Shown: piece after piece, positions 1 through 7,152 of the stretch
How positions within the stretch are numbered: the stretch's first letter is position 1
How the letters are laid out: each line of letters opens with the position of its first letter
Assembly: GCA_047616325.1 (NCBI GenBank)
Contig: JBLHGN010000161.1
Location: 1-8,093, forward strand
Source of the DNA: JBLHGN01 sp047616325
GTDB taxonomy: Bacteria; Pseudomonadota; Gammaproteobacteria; Pseudomonadales; Cellvibrionaceae
Direction: 5' to 3'
DNA: 8,093 nucleotides
The notes under the pieces: model-generated
Told to the model about the DNA's origin: nothing
Database searches by the model: none
What the model saw: the letters and a program-made list of their open reading frames with translations, nothing else
Translations under genes and position numbers: made by a program

Positions 1-551
1 CTTGCGGTATAAGTGATGACCTCACCTTCAGTGATTGAAGGTGAGGCACTTAAACTAAGCGTACTAGGGAACAGCACACCCAGATCGTCCTGCGAGTCGG
101 CAGAAAGATTGCTAATAAAGGGCGTATCAAGGGTATCGGCACTTATCGTGTTGTCTGGCAGCGCCTCGACAATACGCGCAAGACGAATAAAGCTGCGGCC
201 ACCATCGCTGGCATTTCCGCCGGCCGCTGGGCCGTCCAGTATTTGGTTAATATCAACGCCACTTTCCAGAGCCCCTAACAGCGCAGCAATATCATCGGCT
301 TCTATGGCGTTCTCTTGCGGGTCGATAGCAGCGGTTTTCAGCAACTCTTGAGTGATGGCAACCTCAGAACCTTCTGCCAATATTAAAGGATCGCCATCGG
401 AGAGATCCAGAGAAACAGTTGCACCATCTTTAGTGACGATTTCTTCACCGTCGAAAATAACGTCACCCGTTTTTATGGCTCTAAGTTCACCTTCGTTGTT
501 ACGAACAAAAACCTGACCGGATATGGAAACAACTGTTGCAATGGGGTTCAT
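1..551 (-). CDS. lapA: LapA/BpfA-type giant surface adhesin, N-terminal retention module (partial, 3' end outside window)
   Basis: Only the first 183 codons are present; the frame runs open off the left edge. The protein starts MNPIATVVSISG and shows the N-terminal retention module of Lap-type biofilm adhesins: a beta-rich first ~75 residues (SGQVFVRN, GDVIFDGEEI, DGATVSLDL), a helical stretch (about 80-105), then P108-A109-A110-G111 followed by a Gly-rich GGNASDGGRSF segment. In Pseudomonas fluorescens LapA the periplasmic protease LapG cuts a di-alanine (TAAG) at almost the same residue number, so A109/A110 is the inferred release site. From about residue 164 (LSLSASPSITEGEVITYTA) the first extracellular Ig-like repeat seems to begin. 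Family knowledge: the module plugs the outer-membrane TolC-like pore, tethering the adhesin, while the far C-terminus carries RTX repeats and the secretion signal (not visible here). The start ATG at 549-551 has a good AGGAG six bases upstream. It lies 99 bp after the regulator gene, on the same strand as its own exporter. The family call is strong; adhesin length and binding target are unknown. Confidence 0.9.
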   Translation of the reverse strand, partial: MNPIATVVSISGQVFVRNNEGELRAIKTGDVIFDGEEIVTKDGATVSLDLSDGDPLILAEGSEVAITQELLKTAAIDPQENAIEADDIAALLGALESGVDINQILDGPAAGGNASDGGRSFIRLARIVEALPDNTISADTLDTPFISNLSADSQDDLGVLFPSTLSLSASPSITEGEVITYTA

Positions 552-557
552 ACTCTA

Positions 558-562
558 CTCCT
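558..562 (-). promoter_or_regulatory. Ribosome-binding site of the adhesin gene
   Basis: AGGAG on the minus strand, six bases before the ATG at 549-551. It is the clearest Shine-Dalgarno sequence in the cluster and fixes the adhesin start. The regulator and channel genes of the same cluster have no comparable site. Confidence 0.8.
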
Positions 563-650
563 AAACGTTTTTTAAGCCCACGATCAAAAAAGGCAGTCGA
601 GACATTTGATAACGGGAATAGTAGTTGAATTAGATCAAAGGGGGATTGTA

Positions 651-1466
651 CTAAAGGGCATGTTGCTTAGAAGAGTTATCCATAGGATCTTGCGGCACTT
701 GCACATTGTTCAGCAACAACGCCAACTCTACACGATTGCGAATATGTAGTTTTTCGAATGTAGCCGTAATATGGGCCTTCACCGTACGTTCTTTTATGTC
801 GAGGCGTTGAGCGATTTCTTGATTGGTTGCACCTACGGCTACTAGTTTAGCCACCATGAATTCTCTCTCACTAAGACGCCCTTGAAAAAATACCTGCGCC
901 TCAGCCCTCTGCGATTGCTGAGGTTCATCACTCGCATTGGCCATCATACCTTCATCGCTAGCACTGGCAAGTGCGCGAATACTTTCGATTTCATGTGGGC
1001 TTTGGCTTTCAGCAAGGCGAGATTGTGACGCCAGATCGGCCTTGGGTTCCACCGAAAACGGCCGTTCCGCGCTACTGTTCGACACCTGCCGTATACTGCC
1101 CAAAATTCGTTTGAGCAGAGAATTACCTACCCACAAGCCACCGTGTTTTACGACTAGCGCCATTTCCCGCAAACGATCCGGCACCGATAGCGCGTGCCCG
1201 TAACCAACGGCACCCTGCTGAATTACAGCAATAGCCTCATCGTCGTCGGGGACTGAGCTAAGCACAATTACTTTTCGTTTGGTGGCTACAGCGCAGCTCA
1301 ACCATTCACTTTTTTGTTCGGGAGTTAAACCCATTGTATTAACAAAAATAATAGAGCGATCGAAGGTGTCGAATTGTTTGGGCAAACCATAAGACACATA
1401 AGCATCTGGAAACGCGCTGTTCCATTGGGGCATTGCATGGGCCGCTAAACTTACGAATACAGTCAT
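651..1466 (-). CDS. LuxR/CsgD/VpsT-like transcriptional regulator with degenerate receiver domain
   Basis: 271 aa DNA-binding regulator. The C-terminal LuxR/NarL helix-turn-helix is clear (about 196-254): GRLSEREFMVAKLVAVG, then TNQEIAQRLDIKERTVKAHI and FEKLHIRNRVEL. Residues 1-125 follow a receiver fold (strands SIIFVN and KVIVLSS, then a GAVGY turn) but lack its chemistry: there is no N-terminal acidic pair, the phospho-Asp position appears to be N43, and the conserved Lys after GAVGY is missing (GHALS). At the place where VpsT/CsgD proteins carry W[F/L/T][S/T]R for c-di-GMP or dimer contacts, this one has W112-V-G-N. A long Ser/Ala/Gln/Glu-rich linker (about 126-195) joins the domains. It is therefore probably not controlled by phosphorylation, and no kinase gene is nearby. 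Its place between lapC and the adhesin gene suggests control of adhesion or biofilm genes (inference). The start ATG lies 8 nt after the lapC stop, with no Shine-Dalgarno, so translation is probably coupled to lapC. Subfamily placement is uncertain. Confidence 0.85.
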   Translation of the reverse strand: MTVFVSLAAHAMPQWNSAFPDAYVSYGLPKQFDTFDRSIIFVNTMGLTPEQKSEWLSCAVATKRKVIVLSSVPDDDEAIAVIQQGAVGYGHALSVPDRLREMALVVKHGGLWVGNSLLKRILGSIRQVSNSSAERPFSVEPKADLASQSRLAESQSPHEIESIRALASASDEGMMANASDEPQQSQRAEAQVFFQGRLSEREFMVAKLVAVGATNQEIAQRLDIKERTVKAHITATFEKLHIRNRVELALLLNNVQVPQDPMDNSSKQHAL

Positions 1467-1482
1467 CGTTATCGTTATCGTT
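1465..1482. repeat. Three perfect tandem copies of a hexamer (ATCGTT) at the lapC/luxR junction
   Basis: ATCGTT occurs three times in a row (AACGAT on the coding strand). The repeat contains the lapC stop codon TAA, a second in-frame TAA, and runs into the ATG of the regulator gene, which overlaps a third in-frame stop (ATGA). With a single copy, lapC would end at that TGA in a typical 4-nt ATGA overlap. The repeat unit is a multiple of three, so copy-number change does not shift any frame; it only changes the stop-to-start spacing. Confidence 0.9.
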
Positions 1483-2926
1483 CGCTTAAGGCGTACTGTT
1501 TAGCGCGGAATAAAGGTTTTAACATATAGTTCAGTATGGTTTTTTTGCCCGTCAGAACATCTACCGAGGCTACCATGCCGGGAATAATGGGTTTGCCCTC
1601 ACCCAAGGTGGATTCGAGAGTACGCACCCTTACAACATAGAAGGGATTACCGTTTTCGTCCATTACGGTATCGGCACCTATATGTTCAACTCGGGCCTCT
1701 AGGCCGCCATAGACAACAAAGTCATAGGCGGTGAATTTGACATTGGCGCGCTGCCCGGGATGTAAAAAGGCAATATCCTGCGGTTTAATTTTTGCTTCTA
1801 GCAGCAGCGTATCGTCCAAGGGGATAATTTCAATCACCTCTTTGCCAGGTAATACCACCCCACCAATGGTGTTAAAAAATAAGCGTTTGACCGTACCGCG
1901 TACGGGGGATCTCACCGACGTTTGCTTAACTCGATCTTTTAGTCCTGCACTGGACCCTTCCAGTGCGTTTAAGCGAGCCATAGTCAGTGACAAATCCTCG
2001 CGCACAGCATTTTTAAAATTCAATTCAACTTCAAGTATTTTTTGCTCCGCCTCGGAGATGGCGGCTTTAAGACGATTAATTTGTGCCTGCGCTTGATCGC
2101 GTTGACCCACCATATTGACCACATCGCGCTCTAAACGCAGTAGTTCCACCTCCGAAACCGCTCCAGAAGACACCAGGGGCCGTGTCACTTCAAGCTCGCG
2201 CGATGCCAGTTCAAACGATTTTAGGGCCTGGTCACGATGCGACACCGCCTCCACCAACTCCTGCTCGCGCTGGGTAACTTGCTCTAGCGCTATTTGTTTG
2301 ATGACCCCCAATTCTTTTTTGGTGGACTCGAACAACACCAGCTCTTCGGCAACGAGGTCGGGGGCTTCTTTTCTCAGGCTATCTAGAGGTAAAAACTCGC
2401 CCCCCTCTGCCACGGCGCGCAAACGTAGCGACTTGGCTTTCAACGCTAATAATTCCGCACGACTCTCGTGTACATTGGATAAAAAGCGCGTTGCATCGAG
2501 CTTAACCAGTAACTGATTGGCCTCGACAATATCGCCCTCTTGCACATTTATTGAAGTAATCACGCCGCCATCAAAGGACTGTAATATTTGTACCTGCTGC
2601 GACGGAATAACCTTTCCTTCGCCACGGGTCACCTGATCAATGCTGGCAAATGCAGACCAGATAATCAATATGGTGATAAGACTGCAAAGACCGTAAAACA
2701 AAAATCGCGTGCGAATGGGATTTTGCTCTACTCTCGCTCTGTCAGCATTTTCCTCCCAACTCAGAGAATCCGCATCTTCAGGGTTGGCATCCAACATCGC
2801 CAACACTCTATCGATAAGCTTAGGCACTTTTACGGCAACATTGCTTAAGGGCAGCGTTTTGAGCTTGGACTCTAATCCGCCATCAGCTAGCGCCTTCTTT
2901 TTCACTTGCGGCTTCGTTGCGATCAT
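1475..2926 (-). CDS. lapC: LapC/HlyD-family membrane-fusion (periplasmic adaptor) protein of the adhesin exporter
   Basis: 483 aa inner-membrane adaptor that links the ABC exporter to the outer-membrane channel. Visible architecture: a cytoplasmic N-terminus of about 73 residues, one transmembrane helix (about 74-94, FLFYGLCSLITILIIW), the first half of the lipoyl domain (about 107-147, with SFDGGVITSINVQEGD), a long coiled-coil hairpin rich in Leu/Glu/Gln/Arg (about 148-335), the second lipoyl half starting SVRSPVRGTVK at 337, a beta-barrel region, and the typical HlyD-family end GMVASVDVLTGKKTILNYML followed by KPLFR. Length and order are normal for T1SS adaptors (TIGR01843-like). The ATG at 2924-2926 overlaps the lapB stop by four bases (ATGA), with AGGA about 11 bases upstream, which points to coupled translation. 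Specificity for the adhesin is inferred from neighbours; HlyD-family membership is seen directly. Confidence 0.95.
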   Translation of the reverse strand: MIATKPQVKKKALADGGLESKLKTLPLSNVAVKVPKLIDRVLAMLDANPEDADSLSWEENADRARVEQNPIRTRFLFYGLCSLITILIIWSAFASIDQVTRGEGKVIPSQQVQILQSFDGGVITSINVQEGDIVEANQLLVKLDATRFLSNVHESRAELLALKAKSLRLRAVAEGGEFLPLDSLRKEAPDLVAEELVLFESTKKELGVIKQIALEQVTQREQELVEAVSHRDQALKSFELASRELEVTRPLVSSGAVSEVELLRLERDVVNMVGQRDQAQAQINRLKAAISEAEQKILEVELNFKNAVREDLSLTMARLNALEGSSAGLKDRVKQTSVRSPVRGTVKRLFFNTIGGVVLPGKEVIEIIPLDDTLLLEAKIKPQDIAFLHPGQRANVKFTAYDFVVYGGLEARVEHIGADTVMDENGNPFYVVRVRTLESTLGEGKPIIPGMVASVDVLTGKKTILNYMLKPLFRAKQYALSER

Positions 2927-5049
2927 GAGGCTTTTCCTATGCGCCCTTCTCTAAGAGCCTCCGCCACATTGTCGCGCGGGCCGTCGGCGACAATACGCCC
3001 ACCATCGATGACAATAATGCGATCGACCATGCTCAATACCGAGGTACGATGCGTAGCCAATAGAATCGTCTTCCCTTGGCACTGATCTTGTATTTGTTTG
3101 TTCACCCAAATTTCTGTGGAGTGGTCCATTGAGGCTGTGGGTTCGTCCAGCAACAAAATTTGCGGATCGTGAATTATAGCGCGGGCCAGAGCAATAGACT
3201 TTCGCTGTCCGCCAGAGATGGTGTCACCGCGCTCACCAATTATCATGTCGAAGCCCTTTGGATGGGTATTCACAAATTCGGTCAGATTAGCAAATTCAGT
3301 GGCGCGAATAACGGCCTCGTCATCGGCTTGCGGGTGAGCCAATACGATATTTTCCCGTAAACTGCCATAAAACAAAGTCGTGTCTTGGGCTACGTAACCC
3401 ACTTGCTGGCGCAATTCGGCGAGATCTAACTGGCGTACATCGATACCATCAATTAATACCGCGCCTTCGGTAGGCTGATACAAGCCAATGGCTAATTTTT
3501 TAAGACTGCTCTTGCCAGAACCAATGCGACCCAGCAACGCAACATGTTCACCCGGCTGAATAACAAAGGATACGTTTCTAAGTGCGGCAGTTTCACTTCC
3601 TGGATAAGTAAACGATACATTGCGAAATTCAATCTTACCCTTCAGCTTCTGTCTGTGCACAAAGCGCGCATCCAGAGGCCGCTCAACAGGAAGTTCCATG
3701 ATTTGACCGAGTGAGTGAAACGCCGTTTTTGCGTGATGAAACTGAGCCAACAATCCAGCCATAGCCCCCAAAGGGGCCATCGCGCGAGCACTTAACATCG
3801 AGCTGGCTATTAGGCCCCCCATGGACAATTCGCCCTCGGCAATTAGGTAAACACCGGTAACAATTACACCCACTGTAACCGTCTGCTGCGCCCACATCAC
3901 CGCATTCATATTGGAGGTTGCCAGCAGGCGCAATTGAATAGAGACCCGCGCCAAAAACGAGGCCGAATGCTCCCAGCGTTTTTGCATAATGCTCTCGGCG
4001 GCCATCGCTTTTAATGTGTCTAGCCCTACAAGGCTTTCTATGAGTGTTGCATTACGCAGTGCACTGGCGCGGTAGGTGGTTTCGGTAAGCTCTTCCATTT
4101 TGCTCTGGGTACTTAAGGCAAATAACACTACGATAATAATACCGATGCTTACCGGCAGCACCATCGGGCCTGCTATCCAAAACAGGAGTGCAATAAAAAT
4201 TAGCGTAAAAGGTAAATCGATAATTGCGGTGATGGTGGCCGACGTTATGAAATCTCGGATGGTCTCAAACGAGCGCAAGTTAGCCGCAAACGACCCGGCA
4301 GAAACAGGCCTCGACTCTAATCGCAAACCCAATACACGCTCCATTATTTCAGCCGACAAGCGAATATCAATGCGTTTGCTCGCCAAGTCCAAATAGTATG
4401 CACGTATGGTTTTCAATACAGCATCGGCAATAATCACAATGCCCACCCCCAAGGCCAGCACCCAGAGGGTTTCCAATGCGGTGTTGGGAATCACGCGGTC
4501 GTATACCGTCATGGTAAATAAGGGCAGTGCCACCGCCAGCATATTAATAAAAAACGCAGCCACCAGCACGTCGCGATACAGAGGTAAGCTCGCGTTAAAG
4601 CTGTCCCAAAACCAGTGGGTTCGACCGTGACTTTCCCTCACCTCAGGGCTGCGCTGGTCAAAACGAAAGCGCGGCCTTGCAAAAATTACCTGCCCTAAAT
4701 AGCTTTTGTTCAACGACTCAAGGGGGACATCCACTGCTGCATCACCCAGTTCAGGGTAGATAATTTTTGCGCCGGCCTCAGCCGAACATGAAACAAGCAC
4801 ACAGGCCTGCTCATTTTTTAGAAGCAGTACGGCGGGTAAGAGCGAGTTGTTAATTTGGTTAAGAGGCTTTTTTGAGATTTTGGAGGTCAAGCCAATGCGC
4901 CTGGCGGAGCGGCCAAAAAGTGAAGGGTCGAGTCGTCTGTCTTTGAGTGGCAAACCAGAAATTAATGCATCACGCGAGGTGGCTTGACCGTAATACGTGC
5001 CAAGTACCAACAGACATTCAAGAAGCGGGTCGTGGTGAGTAGATGTCAT
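2923..5049 (-). CDS. lapB: LapB-type type I secretion ABC transporter with protease-dead C39-like domain
   Basis: 708 aa inner-membrane exporter that powers adhesin secretion by ATP hydrolysis. The N-terminal C39-like domain (about 1-135) lacks the catalytic Cys: by eye the DCG of active C39 peptidases aligns with D7-P8-L9. It therefore should bind, not cleave, the substrate, as in LapB and HlyB. The transmembrane domain spans about 155-430 (segments VLVAAFFINMLAVALPLFTM, LWVLALGVGIVIIADAVL, FTLIFIALLFWIAG and others). The nucleotide-binding domain spans about 470-708 with Walker A GRIGSGKS (507-514), Q-loop AQDTTLF, signature ISGGQRKS (611-618), Walker B ILLLDEP (631-637) and H667. All ATPase motifs are intact. 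The ATG at 5047-5049 is preferred: AAGG sits eight bases upstream and the domain begins at once (DPLLECLLVL), as in LapB. A TTG start at 5115 would add 22 residues encoded by a tandem duplication and is less likely. The gene overlaps lapC by 4 nt and lies 224 nt after the channel gene. Confidence 0.95.
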   Translation of the reverse strand: MTSTHHDPLLECLLVLGTYYGQATSRDALISGLPLKDRRLDPSLFGRSARRIGLTSKISKKPLNQINNSLLPAVLLLKNEQACVLVSCSAEAGAKIIYPELGDAAVDVPLESLNKSYLGQVIFARPRFRFDQRSPEVRESHGRTHWFWDSFNASLPLYRDVLVAAFFINMLAVALPLFTMTVYDRVIPNTALETLWVLALGVGIVIIADAVLKTIRAYYLDLASKRIDIRLSAEIMERVLGLRLESRPVSAGSFAANLRSFETIRDFITSATITAIIDLPFTLIFIALLFWIAGPMVLPVSIGIIIVVLFALSTQSKMEELTETTYRASALRNATLIESLVGLDTLKAMAAESIMQKRWEHSASFLARVSIQLRLLATSNMNAVMWAQQTVTVGVIVTGVYLIAEGELSMGGLIASSMLSARAMAPLGAMAGLLAQFHHAKTAFHSLGQIMELPVERPLDARFVHRQKLKGKIEFRNVSFTYPGSETAALRNVSFVIQPGEHVALLGRIGSGKSSLKKLAIGLYQPTEGAVLIDGIDVRQLDLAELRQQVGYVAQDTTLFYGSLRENIVLAHPQADDEAVIRATEFANLTEFVNTHPKGFDMIIGERGDTISGGQRKSIALARAIIHDPQILLLDEPTASMDHSTEIWVNKQIQDQCQGKTILLATHRTSVLSMVDRIIVIDGGRIVADGPRDNVAEALREGRIGKAS

Positions 5050-5057
5050 GTCAAAGG

Positions 5058-5089
5058 CCTTTTTTGCACATACCCTTTTTTGCACGTAC
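5058..5089 (-). repeat. Tandem 16-nt duplication carrying the lapB ribosome-binding site twice
   Basis: Two adjacent 16-nt units, 5058-5073 and 5074-5089, differ at one base (A/G). On the lapB strand each reads GTRYGTGCAAAAAAGG with one variable base. The unit nearest the gene puts AAGG eight bases before the ATG at 5047-5049; the second places an identical AAAAAAGG 16 bases further upstream. The proximal AAGG also lies in a 10-bp palindrome, AAAGGCCTTT (5054-5063). This supports the 5049 start. The rest of the 224-bp gap (5090-5273) shows no convincing terminator or promoter by eye. Confidence 0.75.
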
Positions 5090-5273
5090 CGAGAGTAAGC
5101 AGGCCGTTGAAGCAAACCAAAAGAAATAGTTCTTTAATAGTAGTCGATATAGGCAATATGGCGTCTCAATTTTTGCGAAGCGGTATTCCAAATGACTCTT
5201 TTAACTGGCTATTCTCTACTGCCTGCTCTCAAGGCAATGTAGCGTAATTCAAGCCAAAGTCGTTAACTCGTAC

Positions 5274-7085
5274 CTACTGCGCAGCAGATTCCGGCACAAA
5301 CTCTGCGGTTTGTTCGGTAACGCCTTTTAATAACAATACAACCCTTCGGTTCAGGGCTCGACCTAGGTCGGTGCTGTTTAATGCTATCGGGCGAGATTCG
5401 CCGTAACCTATGGCCGACAATCGTTTTTGAGCAGGGGCACAGCGCATGGCCAAGGCATCTCTAACGGATTCTGCCCGCGCCTTTGAGAGATACAAATTGT
5501 AGTCATCGGCCCCACGCGAATCGGTGTGCCCTTCTACCGTTGCACGAAGTTCGGGGTTGCCACACAGGTATTTCGCCACTCGCGCCAGTTCAGGGCCAGC
5601 ATCGACCGACACTTCTGATGACCCATGCTTAAACTTAACATCGAGACGTAGTTCCGCCTCGTCGGCAGCCAGCGGCACCGCAATTAAAAAATCGTCCTCG
5701 CCAAAATCGACTCCTTCCATGCCTGGCGCTTCCGCAGGACAACCCGCGCTCAAGGCTTTTTCGCGGGACAGATCCAACTCGTCTTTCATATCGGCATCGC
5801 TGCCCTCAATATTCATTGAATGCAGTAATTCACCCATTCCAGCCAGTGTTCGCACTTGCGACAGCAAAAAATCGCTTTCAGCGTTGATAAGCGTTCGCTT
5901 CACTTCAAAATACTCGTTTTCGGTGTCGAGCAAATTCAATAGCGTTCGCTGCCCAATATCGAATTGGTTTTTATAGGCTTCGCGGGCCTTCGAAATAGCA
6001 TCGACGTTGCGAGTTAAATAGCCCACCAATTTACGCTTGCTGCCTATGTCGTTATAGGCAATAGATACCGTTTGACGCACTTCACGACATACGCGATCTC
6101 GCACGTCTTGAGTTTCCAACATCAAATACCTGGACTGTCGCTTACGAGCAGAATCACTGCCGCCATTGTAAAGGTTGTAGGTCAGCACTAACTCAATGGC
6201 TTCTTCGTCGTACTTTCCTTCCAAACCACGGACGTTTTCGTCAATTTGTTTTCGCAATCTTAAGTCCAGGCGCGGCATCATGGGCGCCTTGCGTCCTCGC
6301 AGATCCGCGCGCGACGAGCGAATACCTTCAATGGCGGCGTTGAGTGATGGATTTTTAATAAAGGCTTTTTCTAAGGCTGTGGTGCGATGACTAGGAATTA
6401 GCTTGGTGGAAAGGCTGGGCTCGAGCATATCCCGACTAGGGAAATACCCAACTAAGCGATGAAAGCGCACCGACACATCGTGAAGATTGGTTGCCTCGGT
6501 TAACACGTTGGATTCAGACAAAGCCAAACGCGCACGCGCTTGCTCCAAGTCCACACCACGGCCGATACCCGAATTAACACGCTTTTCAATATCTTTATGG
6601 TAACGAAGGTGCTGAAAATAATTCTCTTTGGCCAATGCCACTAACTTTCTATACCGCAATACATCGGAATAAGCCTGGGCTGTTTCCAGGGCGATATCTT
6701 CTGACACCTGCCTAAATTCGTAATAGCGGGCCAATTGAACATAGTTTTGGCGGGCCACATCTTGCTTGGTGGCAAATCCGTCAAAAAGCATTTGAGTAAG
6801 AGTAAGGCTGTAAGTCTGCGCATCAAACGATTGCGCAATGCGCTGGGGGTCTTCAGTGGTTACATTGCCTCCTTCGGCCGATAAGTCGAGTTTAGGATAG
6901 TAGCCGCCCTTTGCAGCTCGAACACCTTGTCTGGAAGCTTCAAAAGCATTCCACGACGCCTGAACGCCAGGATTGTTCACCGCAGCACTGGAAACCGCTT
7001 CGCGCAAATCCATAGGCTCTACAGCCTCTGCATTACCAACTAACGTTAAAGCCAGCACACCCACAAAAATTTTAACTTTGCCCAT
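5274..7085 (-). CDS. lapE: TolC/LapE-type outer-membrane channel fused to a C-terminal OmpA-like peptidoglycan-binding domain
   Basis: 603 aa from the ATG at 7083-7085. A signal peptide of about 21 residues (MGKVKIFVGVLALTLV, then GNAEA) precedes a TolC-family channel region (about 24-425) with the usual two repeats: LREAVSSAAVNNPGVQASWN and YPKLDLSAEGG in the first; LEKAFIKNPSLNAA, PRLDLRL and the strand VLTYNLYNGGSD in the second; then GQRTLLNLLDTENEYFEVKR. An acidic linker (about 426-475) leads to an OmpA domain (about 478-587) with VKFKHGSSEV, VEGHTDSRGADDYN, LSKARAESV, IGYGESRP and GRALNRRV. D522 and R537 match, in residue and in 15-residue spacing, the OmpA pair (D271/R286) that binds diaminopimelate in peptidoglycan. 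LapE/AggA channels usually end after the TolC part at about 430-470 aa. The likely role is the outer-membrane exit pore and docking site for the adhesin, anchored to the cell wall. No clear Shine-Dalgarno is seen; a TTG at 7097 would add four residues. Confidence 0.92.
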   Translation of the reverse strand: MGKVKIFVGVLALTLVGNAEAVEPMDLREAVSSAAVNNPGVQASWNAFEASRQGVRAAKGGYYPKLDLSAEGGNVTTEDPQRIAQSFDAQTYSLTLTQMLFDGFATKQDVARQNYVQLARYYEFRQVSEDIALETAQAYSDVLRYRKLVALAKENYFQHLRYHKDIEKRVNSGIGRGVDLEQARARLALSESNVLTEATNLHDVSVRFHRLVGYFPSRDMLEPSLSTKLIPSHRTTALEKAFIKNPSLNAAIEGIRSSRADLRGRKAPMMPRLDLRLRKQIDENVRGLEGKYDEEAIELVLTYNLYNGGSDSARKRQSRYLMLETQDVRDRVCREVRQTVSIAYNDIGSKRKLVGYLTRNVDAISKAREAYKNQFDIGQRTLLNLLDTENEYFEVKRTLINAESDFLLSQVRTLAGMGELLHSMNIEGSDADMKDELDLSREKALSAGCPAEAPGMEGVDFGEDDFLIAVPLAADEAELRLDVKFKHGSSEVSVDAGPELARVAKYLCGNPELRATVEGHTDSRGADDYNLYLSKARAESVRDALAMRCAPAQKRLSAIGYGESRPIALNSTDLGRALNRRVVLLLKGVTEQTAEFVPESAAQ

Positions 7086-7146
7086 TATCAAGTTCAATTC
7101 ACTTAGTCGTTGTTGTAGTAGTAGTTGCTCTCACAGCTCAAAAGAC

Positions 7147-7152
7147 ATTATA
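7147..7152 (-). promoter_or_regulatory. Possible -10 element for the channel-exporter operon
   Basis: A perfect TATAAT on the minus strand, about 61 bases upstream of the channel gene ATG, inside ATATATAATG. No good -35 hexamer lies 16-18 bases upstream (the bases there read about ATAAGG), so if it is a promoter it may need an activator. A chance match in A/T-rich DNA is a real alternative. Confidence 0.35.

Noticed and set aside
13..351. Plus-strand open frame opposite the adhesin start
   Set aside because: The minus-strand frame encodes an unmistakable retention module; the plus-strand product is low-complexity Ser/Ala/Leu-rich shadow sequence.
569..589. TTTTTT / AAAAAA pair in the adhesin leader as a terminator or attenuator
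   Set aside because: The stem would be A:T only, with a 10-nt or larger loop and no G/C-rich core.
1465..1482. Hexamer repeat as a phase-variation switch
   Set aside because: The unit length is a multiple of three and the tract is short, so slippage could not turn a reading frame on or off; only the spacing would change.
5220..5236. Small hairpin TGCCT-N7-AGGCA after the channel gene stop, as a terminator
   Set aside because: The stem is only 5 bp and no T-run follows on the minus strand, so it is not a convincing Rho-independent terminator.
5524..5976. Plus-strand open frame of 150 codons inside the channel gene
   Set aside because: It is Ser/Arg-rich antisense to a clearly conserved OmpA/TolC coding sequence, with no recognisable domain or ribosome-binding site.
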